Shown piece after piece: positions 16,542 through 25,212 of a stretch of 64,000 nt of DNA. The notes under the pieces were generated by a model, which was not told the DNA's origin, did not search any database, and worked only from the letters and a program-made list of their open reading frames with translations. Within the stretch, counting starts at the first letter, position 1; every line of letters starts with the position of its first letter. This DNA is from Kalymmatonema hyalinum WJT4-NPBG1 (GTDB lineage: Bacteria > Cyanobacteriota > Cyanobacteriia > Cyanobacteriales > Nostocaceae), in the NCBI GenBank assembly GCA_019359075.1, contig JAHHIB010000031.1, positions 1 to 64,000 of the forward strand. The letters are read 5' to 3'. Made by a program: the position numbers and the translations under genes.

Positions 16542-16633
16542 AGTATCACCTGAAATCGAGAGGTGGAGGGAGTAGGGGAAGACAAGGGGACAAGGAAAAA
16601 ACTGTAACCTGTACCCTATAACCGAGTCCCAAC

Positions 16634-19600
16634 TCAACCAGCTTGGGGAAGTTGTTGCTCGTTGAGGTAGTAGTAATGTCCTTTTTTGGCGATTAATTCG
16701 TCGTGTGTCCCGCTTTCTATCAAGACGCCTCGGTCTAACACCAGAATCAAGTCGGCATTCCGCACGGTGGAAAGGCGATGGGCAATAATCAGACTGGTGC
16801 GTCCAGTCAGAATAGTTTTCAGGTTGTTCTGGATGATGCGTTCTGATTCGGCATCTAGGTTGCTGGTGGCTTCATCAAATATTAAAAATCGGGGGTTCCC
16901 TAGCAATGCGCGGGCTATAGCCAGACGTTGGCGTTGTCCGCCAGAAAGCATCCCACCACCTTCACCGATTTGGGTTTCGTAACCCATTGGCAGTTGCTGA
17001 ATAAACTCATCCGCCCCAGCCAAACGTGCTGCCTCGATAATCTCTTCTATAGAGGCTTCTGGGTGAGCAATGCTGATGTTTTCTCGAATCGTACCGCCAA
17101 ATAGAAAGTTATCTTGGTCTACGACACCAATTTGAGAACGCAGTGATTTCAGAGAAATATTACTGACATCTTGACCGTCAATTAAGACTTTGCCCTCTGT
17201 CGGGGGATATAAGCCTAAAATTAACTTTGACAAAGTCGTCTTTCCAGAACCGCTGCGCCCGACCACGGCGACTGTTTGTTCAGGCTGGATTTCAAAGCTG
17301 AGATTTTCTAGAACGTTATTCTCGCTTTCCGAGTGATAGCGGAAAGTGACATTGTCAAAGCGAATTCTCCCTTGAAGTCTCGTTAAAGACTGACGGGGTG
17401 AGGAGAGCAAGTCTTCTTCTGGTTCCGCTTCTAGGACATCGTTAATCCGTTCAACAGAAACGATGACTTCCTGCAATTGATTCCACAGCACCGCCAGTCG
17501 CTGGAAAGGATGAATGACGTTGCCTAACAACATATTGAAAGCAATTAATTGCCCAATGGTCAGCTGGTTTTGAATGACCAGCCATGCTCCGTACCACAGT
17601 AATCCTGTATTGATTAAAGTTTCAATACTTGCACTGATAATTTGCAGGCGGTTGGAAATAACTTGAGCTGTAAAACTTTTTTTGATTAATTTGTTTAAAA
17701 GTTCCTCCCAATGCCAGCGCACGGTTTGTTCAATCGCCATTGAGCGTACAGAGCGAATACCTGTCAGGGATTGAATCAGGTAGCTGTTTTCTTCAGCACC
17801 AGCAGTAAAAATCTCTCGGGAGATGCGACGTAAAATACTGGTGGTAAACAGTGCTAGCAAGAAAAATGGCGGCACAATCAACAGCACGAGCAATGCCATC
17901 GAAGAGTTGTACCAGAACATTAATCCCATATAGATAAAGACTGTCAACAAATCCAAGCAAATTGACAGTGCTTCGCCGGTGAGGAAACGTTGTACCTTTT
18001 GATTCTCTTGGATGCGAGAGACAATATCGCCGACATAACGCGACTCGAAGAACGCCAACGGCAAACGGAAGGTGTGTTTGATAAAACCCACCAGCAGTGC
18101 TACAGAGACACGATTTGCCGTGTGGTCTAGCAGATATTGCCGCACGCCGTTCATCACGATGCGGAACAGACCAAAGATCACCAATCCCAAACCGACAGCG
18201 TTGAGAGTCAGGGTACTGCCTTGGACAATGACTCGGTCTAACAGCAGCTGAGTCAAGAGTGGCGTCACCAGTCCAAACACCTGAATCAGGACCGAAGCAA
18301 TAAATACTTCCAGCAGTACCTTGGAGTGAGGTTTGACTATCTCAAAAAACTGCCAAAATGATGCACTTGCTTCTTCAGCCTCTTTAAGCAGCGCTGTGGC
18401 TTGCAACAGCAATGCATACCCAGTCCACCCAGCCTGGAACTGAGCATGAGTTAGGCTGAGTTGACCGATCGCGGGGTCACAGACAATGACTTTCTTAGGC
18501 GTGATTTCATAGACGACAATGTAGTGTTTGCCTTGCCAGTGGGCGATCGCTGGTAGGGGTTGTTGAGCAAATTTGTCAAGACTGGCTTTGACTGGACGGG
18601 TAGCAAAGCCCATGCTTTCGGCAGCAGCTGCTAAAGCACGCAGTGATGCACCAGAGCGGTTAACGTTGGTTAACTCCCGCAGTCGATTGACACTCAAGCG
18701 CTTGCCCCAATAGCGCCCAATCATCACCAAGCACGTAGCACCACAGTCGGCGGCGCTTTGTTGTGCCATGAAGGGATAAGTCTTACTTAAGTGTCCCCAC
18801 ACTTGCGCCGCTTTTACCTTCGGGCTGGGAAAGTAGGGGCGTGATTTTTTTGGCTTTTGTGTTGACGTCGAGGAGCGTTGGGGAAAGGGTATGACGTTTC
18901 CAGAAGTGGCTATTCTTTCTGGTTTTGACCTGACAGAACGTGGCTTTTGGTCTTTAATGACGGGTGGACGTTCTTGGGGTTCAACCAACTGTGCTAATTG
19001 CTGCCAGTGTTCACTAGCTGTCTGCCATTGAGAATCTTGGAGAATGTAGGCGATCGTTGGTTGTGTCGCCTGCCAAATACCCTGTTGTGGGTGTGCCACA
19101 ATTTTCCCTGCTGTCAGGTTTTGACCCTGAGTATGCCGCAGTTCCCCTTTGTGCAGCAGCCATAGTTTGCCATCTGGTGGTGCGGATATTTCCTCATTGG
19201 TGTCCAGGGTGTGCTGTTCAAATAGCGATAAGGCTTTGAGTATCCCTGGTACATCCGATGGTTGGCACTCGGCTTGTGAGTTTTGCCGATATATCATCAG
19301 CAAATCCCACAATTGTGCTTTTTTGCAGAGGTAAGTGCGGATATTGGGATATTTCTCCATCAATACTTGCAATATCTCTTGTTTGAGATAGCAAAGCTTG
19401 ACGTTGCTTGATGCTTTGGCGGCGTATGGCACAAAGTCTTGTTGTGCAAACAGTGTTGCTTCCCCAAACGAGGAGCCAGAACCGAGAGTTGTGATTAAGT
19501 TCTCCGCACTATCCAACAGTCTGACTTTGCCAGAAAGAATGAGATATATTCCGGGACTATCACCTGAAAGCCAGAACTGCTTTGTGGGCGCAGGCTCCAC

Positions 19601-19705
19601 GATTTGTGCTTGTGTGAACCACTCTGCCAGTTCCTGTTGTGATGTCTCACCCAAAGCTGTGGTGAGTTGTTGATATAGCTGTTGTTGCGAAATTTTTGAT
19701 GGCAT
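16634..19705 (-). CDS. HetC-type peptidase-containing ABC exporter (CNB-like, C39, TMD, NBD)
   Basis: A 1023-residue exporter. Order of domains: cyclic-nucleotide-binding-like fold at ~45-130 (GIYLILSGKVRLL, SSFGEATLFA), a linker, C39 peptidase at ~308-430, six-helix membrane domain at ~455-750, and ABC ATPase at ~780-1015. The peptidase keeps Cys321 (AADCGATC), His394 (QGKHYIVV) and Asp410 (VCDPAIG). The ATPase has Walker A GRSGSGKT at 816-823, signature LSGGQ at ~920, and Walker B FLIFDE at ~940. C39 exporters remove Gly-Gly leaders and secrete the peptide. GGAGG precedes the ATG at 19705. It is first in an operon with HlyD and PPIase genes, with Gly-Gly peptides downstream, and shares its domain plan with the second exporter at 26115-29324. 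An OB- or Crp-like ligand for the CNB region is unknown. Confidence 0.93.
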   Translation of the reverse strand: MPSKISQQQLYQQLTTALGETSQQELAEWFTQAQIVEPAPTKQFWLSGDSPGIYLILSGKVRLLDSAENLITTLGSGSSFGEATLFAQQDFVPYAAKASSNVKLCYLKQEILQVLMEKYPNIRTYLCKKAQLWDLLMIYRQNSQAECQPSDVPGILKALSLFEQHTLDTNEEISAPPDGKLWLLHKGELRHTQGQNLTAGKIVAHPQQGIWQATQPTIAYILQDSQWQTASEHWQQLAQLVEPQERPPVIKDQKPRSVRSKPERIATSGNVIPFPQRSSTSTQKPKKSRPYFPSPKVKAAQVWGHLSKTYPFMAQQSAADCGATCLVMIGRYWGKRLSVNRLRELTNVNRSGASLRALAAAAESMGFATRPVKASLDKFAQQPLPAIAHWQGKHYIVVYEITPKKVIVCDPAIGQLSLTHAQFQAGWTGYALLLQATALLKEAEEASASFWQFFEIVKPHSKVLLEVFIASVLIQVFGLVTPLLTQLLLDRVIVQGSTLTLNAVGLGLVIFGLFRIVMNGVRQYLLDHTANRVSVALLVGFIKHTFRLPLAFFESRYVGDIVSRIQENQKVQRFLTGEALSICLDLLTVFIYMGLMFWYNSSMALLVLLIVPPFFLLALFTTSILRRISREIFTAGAEENSYLIQSLTGIRSVRSMAIEQTVRWHWEELLNKLIKKSFTAQVISNRLQIISASIETLINTGLLWYGAWLVIQNQLTIGQLIAFNMLLGNVIHPFQRLAVLWNQLQEVIVSVERINDVLEAEPEEDLLSSPRQSLTRLQGRIRFDNVTFRYHSESENNVLENLSFEIQPEQTVAVVGRSGSGKTTLSKLILGLYPPTEGKVLIDGQDVSNISLKSLRSQIGVVDQDNFLFGGTIRENISIAHPEASIEEIIEAARLAGADEFIQQLPMGYETQIGEGGGMLSGGQRQRLAIARALLGNPRFLIFDEATSNLDAESERIIQNNLKTILTGRTSLIIAHRLSTVRNADLILVLDRGVLIESGTHDELIAKKGHYYYLNEQQLPQAG

Positions 19706-19783
19706 TACCTTTCCTCCACCGAAACAATTCGTCTTTGGTCTGAACTGAATTTGATGACCAATGGAAATTAGTTTTCGGTTGGA

Positions 19784-19894
19784 TTACCAGTTGCGGATAG
19801 TAATGCCCGCGTCCGTCACAACTGCCCCAAAAGCTTGCTGGTGAGGAAGTTGCGGTTTTACAAATGCTTGTGTTTGACCTGATCGGTATGACAT
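19784..19894 (-). CDS. Possible 36-residue ORF directly upstream of the exporter gene
   Basis: An ATG at 19894 opens a 36-codon frame starting MSYRSGQTQAFVKPQLPHQQ and ending in AGITIRNW-stop, 78 bases before the exporter start. The DNA of its end (CAGTTGT, GCGGAC-like, CGCAACTGGTAA) is partly repeated about 105 bases upstream, where another frame ends YNGNW-stop, suggesting a small tandem duplication. No good ribosome-binding site is seen and no family is recognised. It could be a leader peptide, an extra precursor, or chance. Confidence 0.3.
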   Translation of the reverse strand: MSYRSGQTQAFVKPQLPHQQAFGAVVTDAGITIRNW

Positions 19895-19988
19895 AATTGT
19901 TACCAGTTGCCGTTATATACGAATTGTGGGCATATGGGTCCGCTACAACTGTCGCAAGTTCCCGAGCAAAGGATTGACAGCTGTATAT

Positions 19989-20014
19989 TTAATTAGCCGT
20001 GGGAAGCTAATTAA
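19989..20014. promoter_or_regulatory. Hairpin TTAATTAGC...GCTAATTAA upstream of the exporter operon
   Basis: A perfect 9-bp stem with an 8-base loop, about 285 bases before the exporter start. No T-run follows. It may be a leader structure or regulatory palindrome; no function is assigned. Confidence 0.4.
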
Positions 20015-20786
20015 GTCAGTATATGATGTGCTGCTAACCCTGGAAGTCGCCCTCCTAGTTTTATGGGGTTTAGGGGGGTTATTCCTGGGTTGAGCGACTT
20101 CTTGGTTCTCCTATCTGAGCGGGTTTATGGGGTAAACCTGAATCAATAGGGTCGTCCAAGAGTTGCAAACACATCAAATTATTTTTTGTTTCTCCGATAA
20201 ATAAGAAGCTGTACATACGCATCGGCTAGCAAAAATCCGCAGAATCTTGCTAGCGAACGAATTATGCATCTTTGAGTAGATAGGCGAAAAAGCATGGTGG
20301 CTGTGTCCCTGATAAACAACAGTATCTTGCTAATTGCTAGTTATATATTATACATGAATTTTACATTCCCACTGGTATTGCAGATAGGAAGTATGAAATA
20401 GGGTGGTTCTGATTTGAGCCCTTATTGATTTATCGGAGGTTGGCTAGGGATTTTACGCAGCTTCTCAAGAAATTTATATTTCTTTACATCCTTTTCCGAT
20501 TCAGCAACGCCCTCCTAGTAGTTTCAAGAGGTTACTTCAAGTCTGCTGCAAAAAATTACTGTATCGTAACCTCTATCAAAATTTGATAGAGACCTAAGAA
20601 CTCATGGGGAAATAGCGGCGTCGAGTCACGAATTCTGAGGGTTTGACTGAACTCTGTGGAAAGGATTACCAGCTAATCTCAAAATGATTGAACTAATTAA
20701 CCCTTTTAAAAAAAGTTTAAATCCTGCTTTAAGGTTGGATTGTTAAAAGTCAGTTAACACAGGCTACATCACTACGTATACCTGTT

Positions 20787-20810
20787 AACTAGCTACAGCT
20801 AGTTCTTTTT
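20787..20810 (+). terminator. Intrinsic terminator-like hairpin, plus strand
   Basis: AACTAGCT and AGCTAGTT form an 8-bp stem with a 2-base loop, followed at once by CTTTTTATT. The shape is right for an intrinsic terminator on the plus strand. No plus-strand gene was recognised upstream of it, so it may belong to an unrecognised small RNA or to a decayed gene. Confidence 0.5.
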
Positions 20811-21505
20811 ATTAATCCAGGAGATTGCTCTATGAGTAAAGTTTCCTAAGATACTACTCCAATACTTAATGTCACATGATCCTCTTATACAGTACCAAAT
20901 CCATTAATTAGTAAATTTTCATACCTTTTGTCAAGGCTTTTTAATAAAATCTTCATTTTTTCCTCATTTTTCATAAAAACTTTACAATAAGTTTATTGAG
21001 AAAATAAGTTTCATTGAATTTATGTTGAAAGCCTAGTTAGAAAAAATATAAATAATCTATATCAATTTGTTATATTAATTAATCTTTTTTTATTTAAAAG
21101 CGATAAGTCAAGTGAACACTACTGTAAATAAATCTGTAAAGAAGAAAAAAAATGTACCACCAATTTCAGTAGCTGATATATAAGTATATTTTATATATAG
21201 AATCAAGTATGAATTAATGTTAAAAATGTATTCGTGCTGACAGCGTAAGCATCTGCCCAAAAAAGTAATATGCTCCTAAGCGAGTTACCTTGTTTACCTA
21301 AAACTAGTGTTAGGAGAAAACGAATACTTCCATTGGGTGCTTTTTTACTATGGACATAAATCGAAGTCGAGTGTTAGGGCAACACAATATCATCGAGAAA
21401 TGCATAAAAATTGGTTAACGAAGTTATAGTTGCTTGAAGAACTACGAATAAATCTACTTCTAGGCAAAGCATTTGCTTAAAGAGGTGCCATTGCTCTATT
21501 CTTTG

Positions 21506-22237
21506 TTAAGAGAGAAGCATATAGTCTAGCTCAGTAGCTAACCAGTGTTTGAACATCTTATTCAAAATTTCTTCATATCTTTGGGTTGTTAACTCCGCTG
21601 GGATAAACTCTTCAACCATCAAAATATGAAAACCTTGCTCGGTTTTAAGAGGACCGATCAACTGATTTTGTGGTGTATTAAAGACAACAGCAGCTATCTT
21701 AGGCTGTAACAGCCAACGATAGATTTTTCCTTCGTAACCACACTTGTGCTTGCGATCGCTATCAATATCATGAAGGTGAGCAGCATCATAAAAACTGATT
21801 TCACCTTCCTCAATTTGATAATAAAGTTCTTGAGCAAGTTTTTCATTGGCAACAACGATTTGATACAAAATCACTTGCTCAAATTCCAAACGATTTTGGG
21901 CAAAAAACTTTTCTACATCTTGAGCAAATAGCACCTCAGCTAACTTTTGTGCCAGCAGATGATTCTGAATTGCGACTTCCCAGTCGTGCGGAGTAATAAA
22001 CTGCTCTGCCAACCATAAGAGTGTATCCGTAGCCTTTTCCAAACCCCTTTCGCGACGCTGGCGGTTAGCCTCAGCCTCAATTTCTTCTGCTGTTACAGTT
22101 ATTCCTCTTTCCCTTGCAGTCTGACTTATCACTCTTTGATACAAAATTCTCTCGCATACTTCCTTATAACTCATTTCAGTTTTAAGGAAGTTGATAATCT
22201 CTTCAGTTTCAATAACTATTTTTGAAAAGTCCTTCAT
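21506..22237 (-). CDS. Parvulin-like peptidylprolyl isomerase, second copy
   Basis: A 243-residue paralogue of the protein at 14165-14947. Shared wording includes QTARERGITVTAEEIEAEAN near residue 40-60, a helical middle (NHLLAQKLAEVLFAQDVEKFF) and the parvulin-like end (LIGPLKTEQGFHILMVEEFIPAEL). There is no signal peptide. The ATG at 22237 has only a weak ribosome-binding site. It lies between hetP and the second exporter on the same strand but is separated from both by more than 1 kb, so it is probably transcribed alone. The pairing of one such isomerase with each HetC-type exporter suggests a role in handling the exported peptides. Confidence 0.75.
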   Translation of the reverse strand: MKDFSKIVIETEEIINFLKTEMSYKEVCERILYQRVISQTARERGITVTAEEIEAEANRQRRERGLEKATDTLLWLAEQFITPHDWEVAIQNHLLAQKLAEVLFAQDVEKFFAQNRLEFEQVILYQIVVANEKLAQELYYQIEEGEISFYDAAHLHDIDSDRKHKCGYEGKIYRWLLQPKIAAVVFNTPQNQLIGPLKTEQGFHILMVEEFIPAELTTQRYEEILNKMFKHWLATELDYMLLS

Positions 22238-22447
22238 TGGAATTTACGGACGTCTACACTGTTTCTCAATCCAACTTACGATGGTTAAATTTTACCTATA
22301 AGTAAGCGGGGGAAAATTAAACCTCAAATAGATTCTTTGTTGATAATGAGCGCTGTCTTTGCAATAGAGCAAAAGTTCTTAGGGAAGACAACCCTGACTA
22401 CAAAATAGATTTCTTGTAAAAATCACCTTTTAAAGCTATTGAGAACC

Positions 22448-22545
22448 GCAGATGGACGGGACGAAGCAGCGCGTTGCTCTGGTTAGTACCAGTTGAAGCA
22501 AATGCCGTGCAGGTAAACACAGATAAATTATCTGCGTCCATCTGC
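22448..22545. repeat. Inverted repeat GCAGATGGACG...CGTCCATCTGC
   Basis: Perfect 11-bp arms at 22448-22458 and 22535-22545 enclose about 76 bases of otherwise unremarkable sequence. The size and flanking arms resemble a miniature inverted-repeat element. No second copy is in the window. Confidence 0.5.
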
Positions 22546-22680
22546 ATCTATCTGGGGTTTCATATACAAAAAAATGAACTTTTGCAAGAAGTCTAATGAG
22601 CGTTTATTTCTGCCCACCTACTTAGCACTCTCACTATTAACATCAGTGAAATTATCATTTCAGTAGTTTTTCAAACAAAA

Positions 22681-22713
22681 ACTGGAAGCTTATTTGTTGT
22701 TTTAGCTTCCAGT
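22681..22713 (-). terminator. Intrinsic terminator, minus strand
   Basis: ACTGGAAGC at 22681-22689 pairs with GCTTCCAGT at 22705-22713. On the minus strand the stem is followed by TTTTTGTTTG. This is a convincing terminator for a minus-strand transcript that ends about 630 bases beyond the hetP stop, so either hetP has a long 3' end or a separate small transcript exists between 22714 and 23343. Confidence 0.7.
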
Positions 22714-23343
22714 CATTTATGCATAAATTGCAACTTTACTAAGCACTATCATCCTATTTTGGGAGGACTAGGATGACAATCATTAAGAGAGAAGCGAAAG
22801 AGCTATAAGTTTTACCAGCCAAGATAACAGTTTAGCGTTGCTTTTTCATTTTCCACACTCAAAGTTCTGTTAGCGTTGCTGCAACCTACACCGACTAGAT
22901 AGCAGCCGTGGAAGTTTGGATTGGGGAAACAGACCACTCCAATTTCTCTTTGCTCAAACTTTTAAAGGAAAAAGAACCACCATAAGCAACGTTGGATCTG
23001 TCAGTTTATCTGTAGGAGTTTTCTACTCCAGTGGGTACTGACTGCTTCAGCAATCATCCCAATATGTTTGACACTCAAAAATAATTATTTATAGTCATTT
23101 ACTCTCTCCTTTAGAATGAACTTTAAGCATCATTTTTTTGATGTTATTAATATTTTATACAAAATGGTTAGTATAAAATTGCCATCTTGGCAGATTTTAA
23201 ATAAAAAGTATAAAGTTTTTCTAAAAAGTAAAAAACCGCCATGCTGTAGATATGAAATCAGCATGGCAGACACTAAGCAACAAAATCAACTGTCTATCAG
23301 TATCTATTGACTCCAACGAGTTTGTAATTGAATTCACAGAATT

Positions 23344-23802
23344 TTAAGGAAAAATATTGATTTTTTCTGGAGCTATTTCAGGATTGGTGGATTCATACTC
23401 GTGAACTTGTGTTGTTAACCACTGTTCCAAATTCCCACCACGGATTTCTGTTTTTTTCTTGCCAACTACTTCAAGATAAGCTAGATCTTTAATTTTGCTC
23501 AGGCAGCTTGCTGGTGTCACATGGCTTTCAGACCTTTTGTCGGAGGGTAGCTTAGCAATTTTGATATTGTCGTTTTGCTGTTGATTTGACCTGCTAACGT
23601 GAGTATTTTCTTTGAGCAGCCGATTGTAGGTGCGGTAGGGAATGTAATGTAGAGGATTGTAGCCAGCAAAACGTAGCATGAGAACACAAGCCCAGGAATA
23701 CTTACCAGCAAGAATTGCCTCAACGACTTGGTCAAATTGTTCGGAAGGAAGTTTTTTATCTAAGTTTCTAGTACCCGAAATCTGTTGATTCATAGTGTTC
23801 AT
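23344..23802 (-). CDS. hetP: Heterocyst commitment protein HetP
   Basis: A 152-residue protein. The segment [20 protein letters not shown], continuing [20 protein letters not shown], is the diagnostic HetP core (about residues 20-62). A second conserved piece, [18 protein letters not shown], lies at ~98-116. The end [17 protein letters not shown] also fits. In Anabaena, HetP acts downstream of HetR to commit cells to heterocyst formation, and hetP lies just downstream of hetC. Here it is also downstream of a HetC-type exporter, but with a shortened HlyD-like gene between them. Two ATGs (23802 and 23793) are possible and no strong ribosome-binding site is visible. It indicates a nitrogen-fixing, heterocystous host. 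Paralogues exist in such genomes, but the context supports hetP itself. Confidence 0.9.
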   Translation of the reverse strand: MNTMNQQISGTRNLDKKLPSEQFDQVVEAILAGKYSWACVLMLRFAGYNPLHYIPYRTYNRLLKENTHVSRSNQQQNDNIKIAKLPSDKRSESHVTPASCLSKIKDLAYLEVVGKKKTEIRGGNLEQWLTTQVHEYESTNPEIAPEKINIFP

Positions 23803-23935
23803 ATTCTGGTGGAAGTGAATGAGTTTATGAGTTTGTTAGGTTGTTTGTAGCCCAATTGACCGTTTATCAATTGTTCTTTCAATGCAAATACGGAAATTTT
23901 CTCAAGGAAAATATCAGCGATTCGACGGTGGGGAA

Positions 23936-24895
23936 TTATTTTGCAGTGGCTGTTTGATCTGCTTTTAATTTGATGATTTTTCTCTTATCTGTGATATTGT
24001 TACCAGCCAATCCAACTTTAAATCGCTGTATCTGACCGAATTTCTTAAGGGGTTTAGCAGTTGGAAAAATAGATACGGCTGTTTTTGAACTCGTGCTGAA
24101 ATCCTGCTTCACAGATGTATCGAGATGAGTTTGCACTTTTTTAGCTTGCAAGTGAGCCATTCCCTTCGCCAATTGTTGAATCTGCCTTGGCTTTAGTCGT
24201 TCTGATGGCTGTACTGGCATTTCTGCTTGTGGTTCGAGCGTGTCTAATACTCCTAAGCCAGCTTGTTTTTCTTGAGCCTTGAGTGAGGCGCTCGTTTGAG
24301 CCAGCATTCGAGTCCGAGCCATCAAATCTTTGATGTGCTTGAACTGCGTTTGGTCAGCTGCTAAATGTTGCGTTTGCACTTCAACTTCTGCACCTAAGAG
24401 TGCGCTGTCTAATTCTGCGACGACTTCATTCGTTTTCAACTGTTGAGCGTCTTCTACCGCAGTGTTAACGACTTTGCCCAAATGTTGTAGCTGAAGTTTC
24501 TGAGGCTCGCTTAATGCTACAAATTTCCCTCGAACTTGATTGATCTGTTCAATCTTTCCTGTCCACGCCCAAACGACTACAACCGTAAAAAAAGCTATGC
24601 TTTTGGGCGTGACTAGATGAGCAAGGGTTAAGGGTAGTTGCTCGAGCAACGCCTGTAAGGATGTAGACCAAGACCGTGTATTCTTAGAGGCTGTTTCAGG
24701 GTTTGTAACTGTGGGGGTATGTGTATCTGTAGATGCTTTTGGTAAACCAGCTTTTGTTGAAGCTACATGACTTCCGTAGATGAAAGCCTTTTCAGAAACC
24801 AAATCACAGTAGGAATACAAGTTCGGAAAATTCATCCCTGAATTCTCTGCTTGGCTTGAGGTTTCGATTGCATTTAACCTGATGATACTGTTCAT
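23936..24895 (-). CDS. Shortened HlyD-like protein between the HetC-type exporter and hetP
   Basis: About 319 residues. A cytoplasmic N-terminus leads to LLEQLPLTLAHL and one membrane segment at ~98-113 (SIAFFTVVVVWAW). Then comes GKIEQINQVRGKFVALSEPQ and LGKVVNTAVEDAQQLKTNEV, which correspond to the first lipoyl half of HlyD adaptors. After a short helical part the protein diverges (Lys/Gln/Thr-rich tail). The second lipoyl half and the beta-barrel of a normal ~500-residue adaptor are missing. It may be a decaying adaptor or a trimmed form with a new role. ATG at 24895 (AGGA upstream) is preferred to a TTG at 24934. It is 133 bases upstream of hetP in the same direction. Confidence 0.7.
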   Translation of the reverse strand: MNSIIRLNAIETSSQAENSGMNFPNLYSYCDLVSEKAFIYGSHVASTKAGLPKASTDTHTPTVTNPETASKNTRSWSTSLQALLEQLPLTLAHLVTPKSIAFFTVVVVWAWTGKIEQINQVRGKFVALSEPQKLQLQHLGKVVNTAVEDAQQLKTNEVVAELDSALLGAEVEVQTQHLAADQTQFKHIKDLMARTRMLAQTSASLKAQEKQAGLGVLDTLEPQAEMPVQPSERLKPRQIQQLAKGMAHLQAKKVQTHLDTSVKQDFSTSSKTAVSIFPTAKPLKKFGQIQRFKVGLAGNNITDKRKIIKLKADQTATAK

Positions 24896-25104
24896 GCTCT
24901 GTCCTGATGATCCCAAACCTGACTTTCTATTCAAGTCTTTTTGCTGCTAAGCCGGAATGATGTTATCTCGCTATGAAATGCAGTAGCTCATTTGTAAAAA
25001 AGCAATGTATACAGACGGACACGATACAAGTGAGGGTAATGACTCTTATAAGTTTTCTTTGAATACCGCTCAGTTGCTGGTGACTGCTCGACTGTAACTT
25101 TTGC

Positions 25105-25212
25105 TCAGCGTTGGCACAGGCTTAAATTTACTTTATCTGTGTCATATGTCTGAAATGAAAAAGTCTTCGCCTGGCTTTCAGTAGATGCTTTTGTGTTTGA
25201 TTCAAATTTCAC
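25105..25212 (-). CDS. Possible 35-residue peptide gene
   Basis: GTG at 25212 opens MKFESNTKASTESQAKTFSF and ends NLSLCQR-stop after 35 residues. AGGAG lies just upstream (TTAGGAGTAAGTG), a strong but close ribosome-binding site. The composition is polar and coding-like. It has no Gly-Gly motif and no family is recognised. Its place between a HetC-type exporter and an HlyD-like gene makes it worth noting. Confidence 0.35.
   Translation of the reverse strand: MKFESNTKASTESQAKTFSFQTYDTDKVNLSLCQR

Larger units (their letters stand above)
19895..21505. other. Long intergenic region upstream of the second exporter
   Basis: About 1.6 kb without a supported gene. Contents: the hairpin at 19989-20014; two CCCTCCTAGT words (near 20050 and 20510) that on the minus strand read CTAGGAGGGCG; a plus-strand terminator at 20787-20810; a plus-strand CAGGAG then ATGAGTAAAGTTTCCTAA (20832-20849), a five-codon frame; and a plus-strand GTG frame of 23 codons at 21112-21183 starting MNTTVNKSVKKKKNV. 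The right part is very AT-rich. These look like decayed or minute genes, none secure. Confidence 0.4.
22238..23343. other. Intergenic region between hetP and the second PPIase
   Basis: About 1.1 kb. It contains an inverted repeat (22448-22545) and a minus-strand terminator (22681-22713). Upstream of that terminator the minus strand has AAAGGAGAG then ATGACTATAAATAATTAT (start near 23096), a seven-codon frame with a strong ribosome-binding site, followed in other frames by GMIAEAVSTHWSRKL and NVAYGGSFSFKSLSK. This looks like a frame-shifted remnant of a small peptide gene. No intact gene is supported. Confidence 0.4.
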
